Below, one piece after another: positions 63,141 through 64,000 of a DNA stretch of 64,000 nt. The stretch comes from Reticulitermes speratus. Taxonomy: Eukaryota; Arthropoda; Insecta; Blattodea; Rhinotermitidae. Both the position numbers and the translations under genes were made by a program. Every line of letters begins with the position of its first letter. Position 1 is the stretch's first letter. The stretch spans positions 26,473,521-26,537,520 of the forward strand of contig JAJKFL010000042.1 in NCBI GenBank assembly GCA_021186555.1, given 5' to 3'. The notes beneath the pieces were generated by a model, which had not been told where the DNA came from, made no database searches, and saw nothing but the letters and a program-made list of their open reading frames with translations.

Positions 63141-64000
63141 TTCCTGTACCCATTGAATATGAGGCTAGATGGAAAGGACGAAGGTATCTTGCCCTTCCTT
63201 GATACGCCGATCATCCCGCCGACGATGCTGACTAATGTTTTCTCTTTGATGTATCGGTATACCTGCCACGCCGTACGGAGATGCGTTAACATAGCAGTGG
63301 CAGGGAGTGTGTATGGCTCATGTAAACTGACGCGGGCAGTACGTCACCTGGCAACAGTCTGGTGTTCGTGAAGAAGCCACGCGTATTCGTCAAACGAAAA
63401 ATACTTGTGTCTGCTGTTTTCGTATTATTGGTAGAAGAAAAGCATTGTGTAGCCGGCCTCACTCAATAGCAACATGTGTGAACCTGTCACTGTATTTTAC
63501 AGTTGCTAGTACAACAGCATACCTCGCGATCTGTCCATCGTCAGTAAGACGTGTGTGTGATCATTGGAATAAAACGACTGTTGGATACTGAGCACTACAG
63601 TTCAGTTATTCTTTCTCGGACTGTACAAGGAGTAATTAAGATGTGTTTGTGAGACCAGTGATGCGGAAGTTCGGTACTGTACTGTTCACGCAGAAATACT
63701 TGGCCACATGTTGCGTGGGATGAAGAATGAATTCATGCATTCATTGACTTCTATACTTGTGACAACGGTCAGTCGGATTCTGATATGAGCAAATAAAATA
63801 TAATCGGAATCGTGACAGCCACTTCGAGAAGTTGGAATGCAGTGAGGTAAGCTATTTTTCAGAATTGGACATACCGTGAATGCTTTACACAAAAGGGTTT
63901 AGAGCCAGCCCTTATTTTAGGCCCTAGTTGCGCTTCTGAAAAAAAAGTGGGCGTAAATAAAAAATGATATTTTCATCAGAAATAAGGGGTTAGCATAATA
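63141..64000. other. unassigned sequence to window end
   Basis: No gene or repeat is recognised. A 72-codon frame at 63153-63371 (+) shows no domain. Confidence 0.45.

Overview
This window looks like non-coding, repeat-rich nuclear DNA from an animal, most likely an insect. It is moderately AT-rich and has no dense gene blocks, operons or ribosome-binding sites. It has no long open reading frame apart from decayed transposon genes. The mix of tRNA-headed SINEs, non-LTR retrotransposon 3' ends, a Penelope-like element, mariner/pogo/Harbinger relics and MITEs fits a large polyneopteran genome such as a cockroach or termite. That placement is inference from recalled repeat families, not from a search. 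I found no host protein-coding gene that I can support, and no genuine tRNA or rRNA gene.

Layout. 1-5.1 kb: several tRNA-derived SINEs (families called A, B and D here), a broken mariner transposase on the minus strand, and a LINE 3' end. 5.3-7.4 kb: a decayed Penelope-like reverse transcriptase gene, interrupted by a SINE and a MITE. It is followed by an intact-looking hammerhead core and a perfect 67-bp inverted repeat. 8.9-15.1 kb: a dispersed repeat present as a tandem duplication plus a further copy, and a very uniform 17-bp minisatellite of about 37 units. 15.5-19.4 kb: more SINEs and a degenerate 46-bp tandem repeat. 19.4-24.1 kb: a pogo/Tigger-type element with a mariner-like transposase nested inside it, then an internally deleted PIF/Harbinger element with 40-bp terminal repeats and a TAA target duplication.

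26-33 kb holds LINE 3' ends, one split by half of a palindromic MITE. 35.4-40.6 kb holds two Tigger-family siblings: a 318-bp MITE and a 647-bp relative that keeps the transposase DNA-binding domain. A Myb/SANT-like (MADF) reading frame lies between them. 42-54 kb carries many copies of repeats with hammerhead-ribozyme-like cores, including a palindromic element with two divergent cores. 57.6-59.4 kb is the best preserved element, a LINE with an internal deletion that joins the start of its endonuclease to its reverse transcriptase. The rest is SINE copies and unassigned sequence.

The strongest cross-cutting signal is about twenty short motifs spread over the whole window. Each has the order CTGANGA, one extra base, a short hairpin stem, then GAAAC. 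Many then have a short palindrome. This is the core of a minimal type I hammerhead ribozyme, as known from Penelope-like elements, and here it occurs in several different repeat families on both strands.
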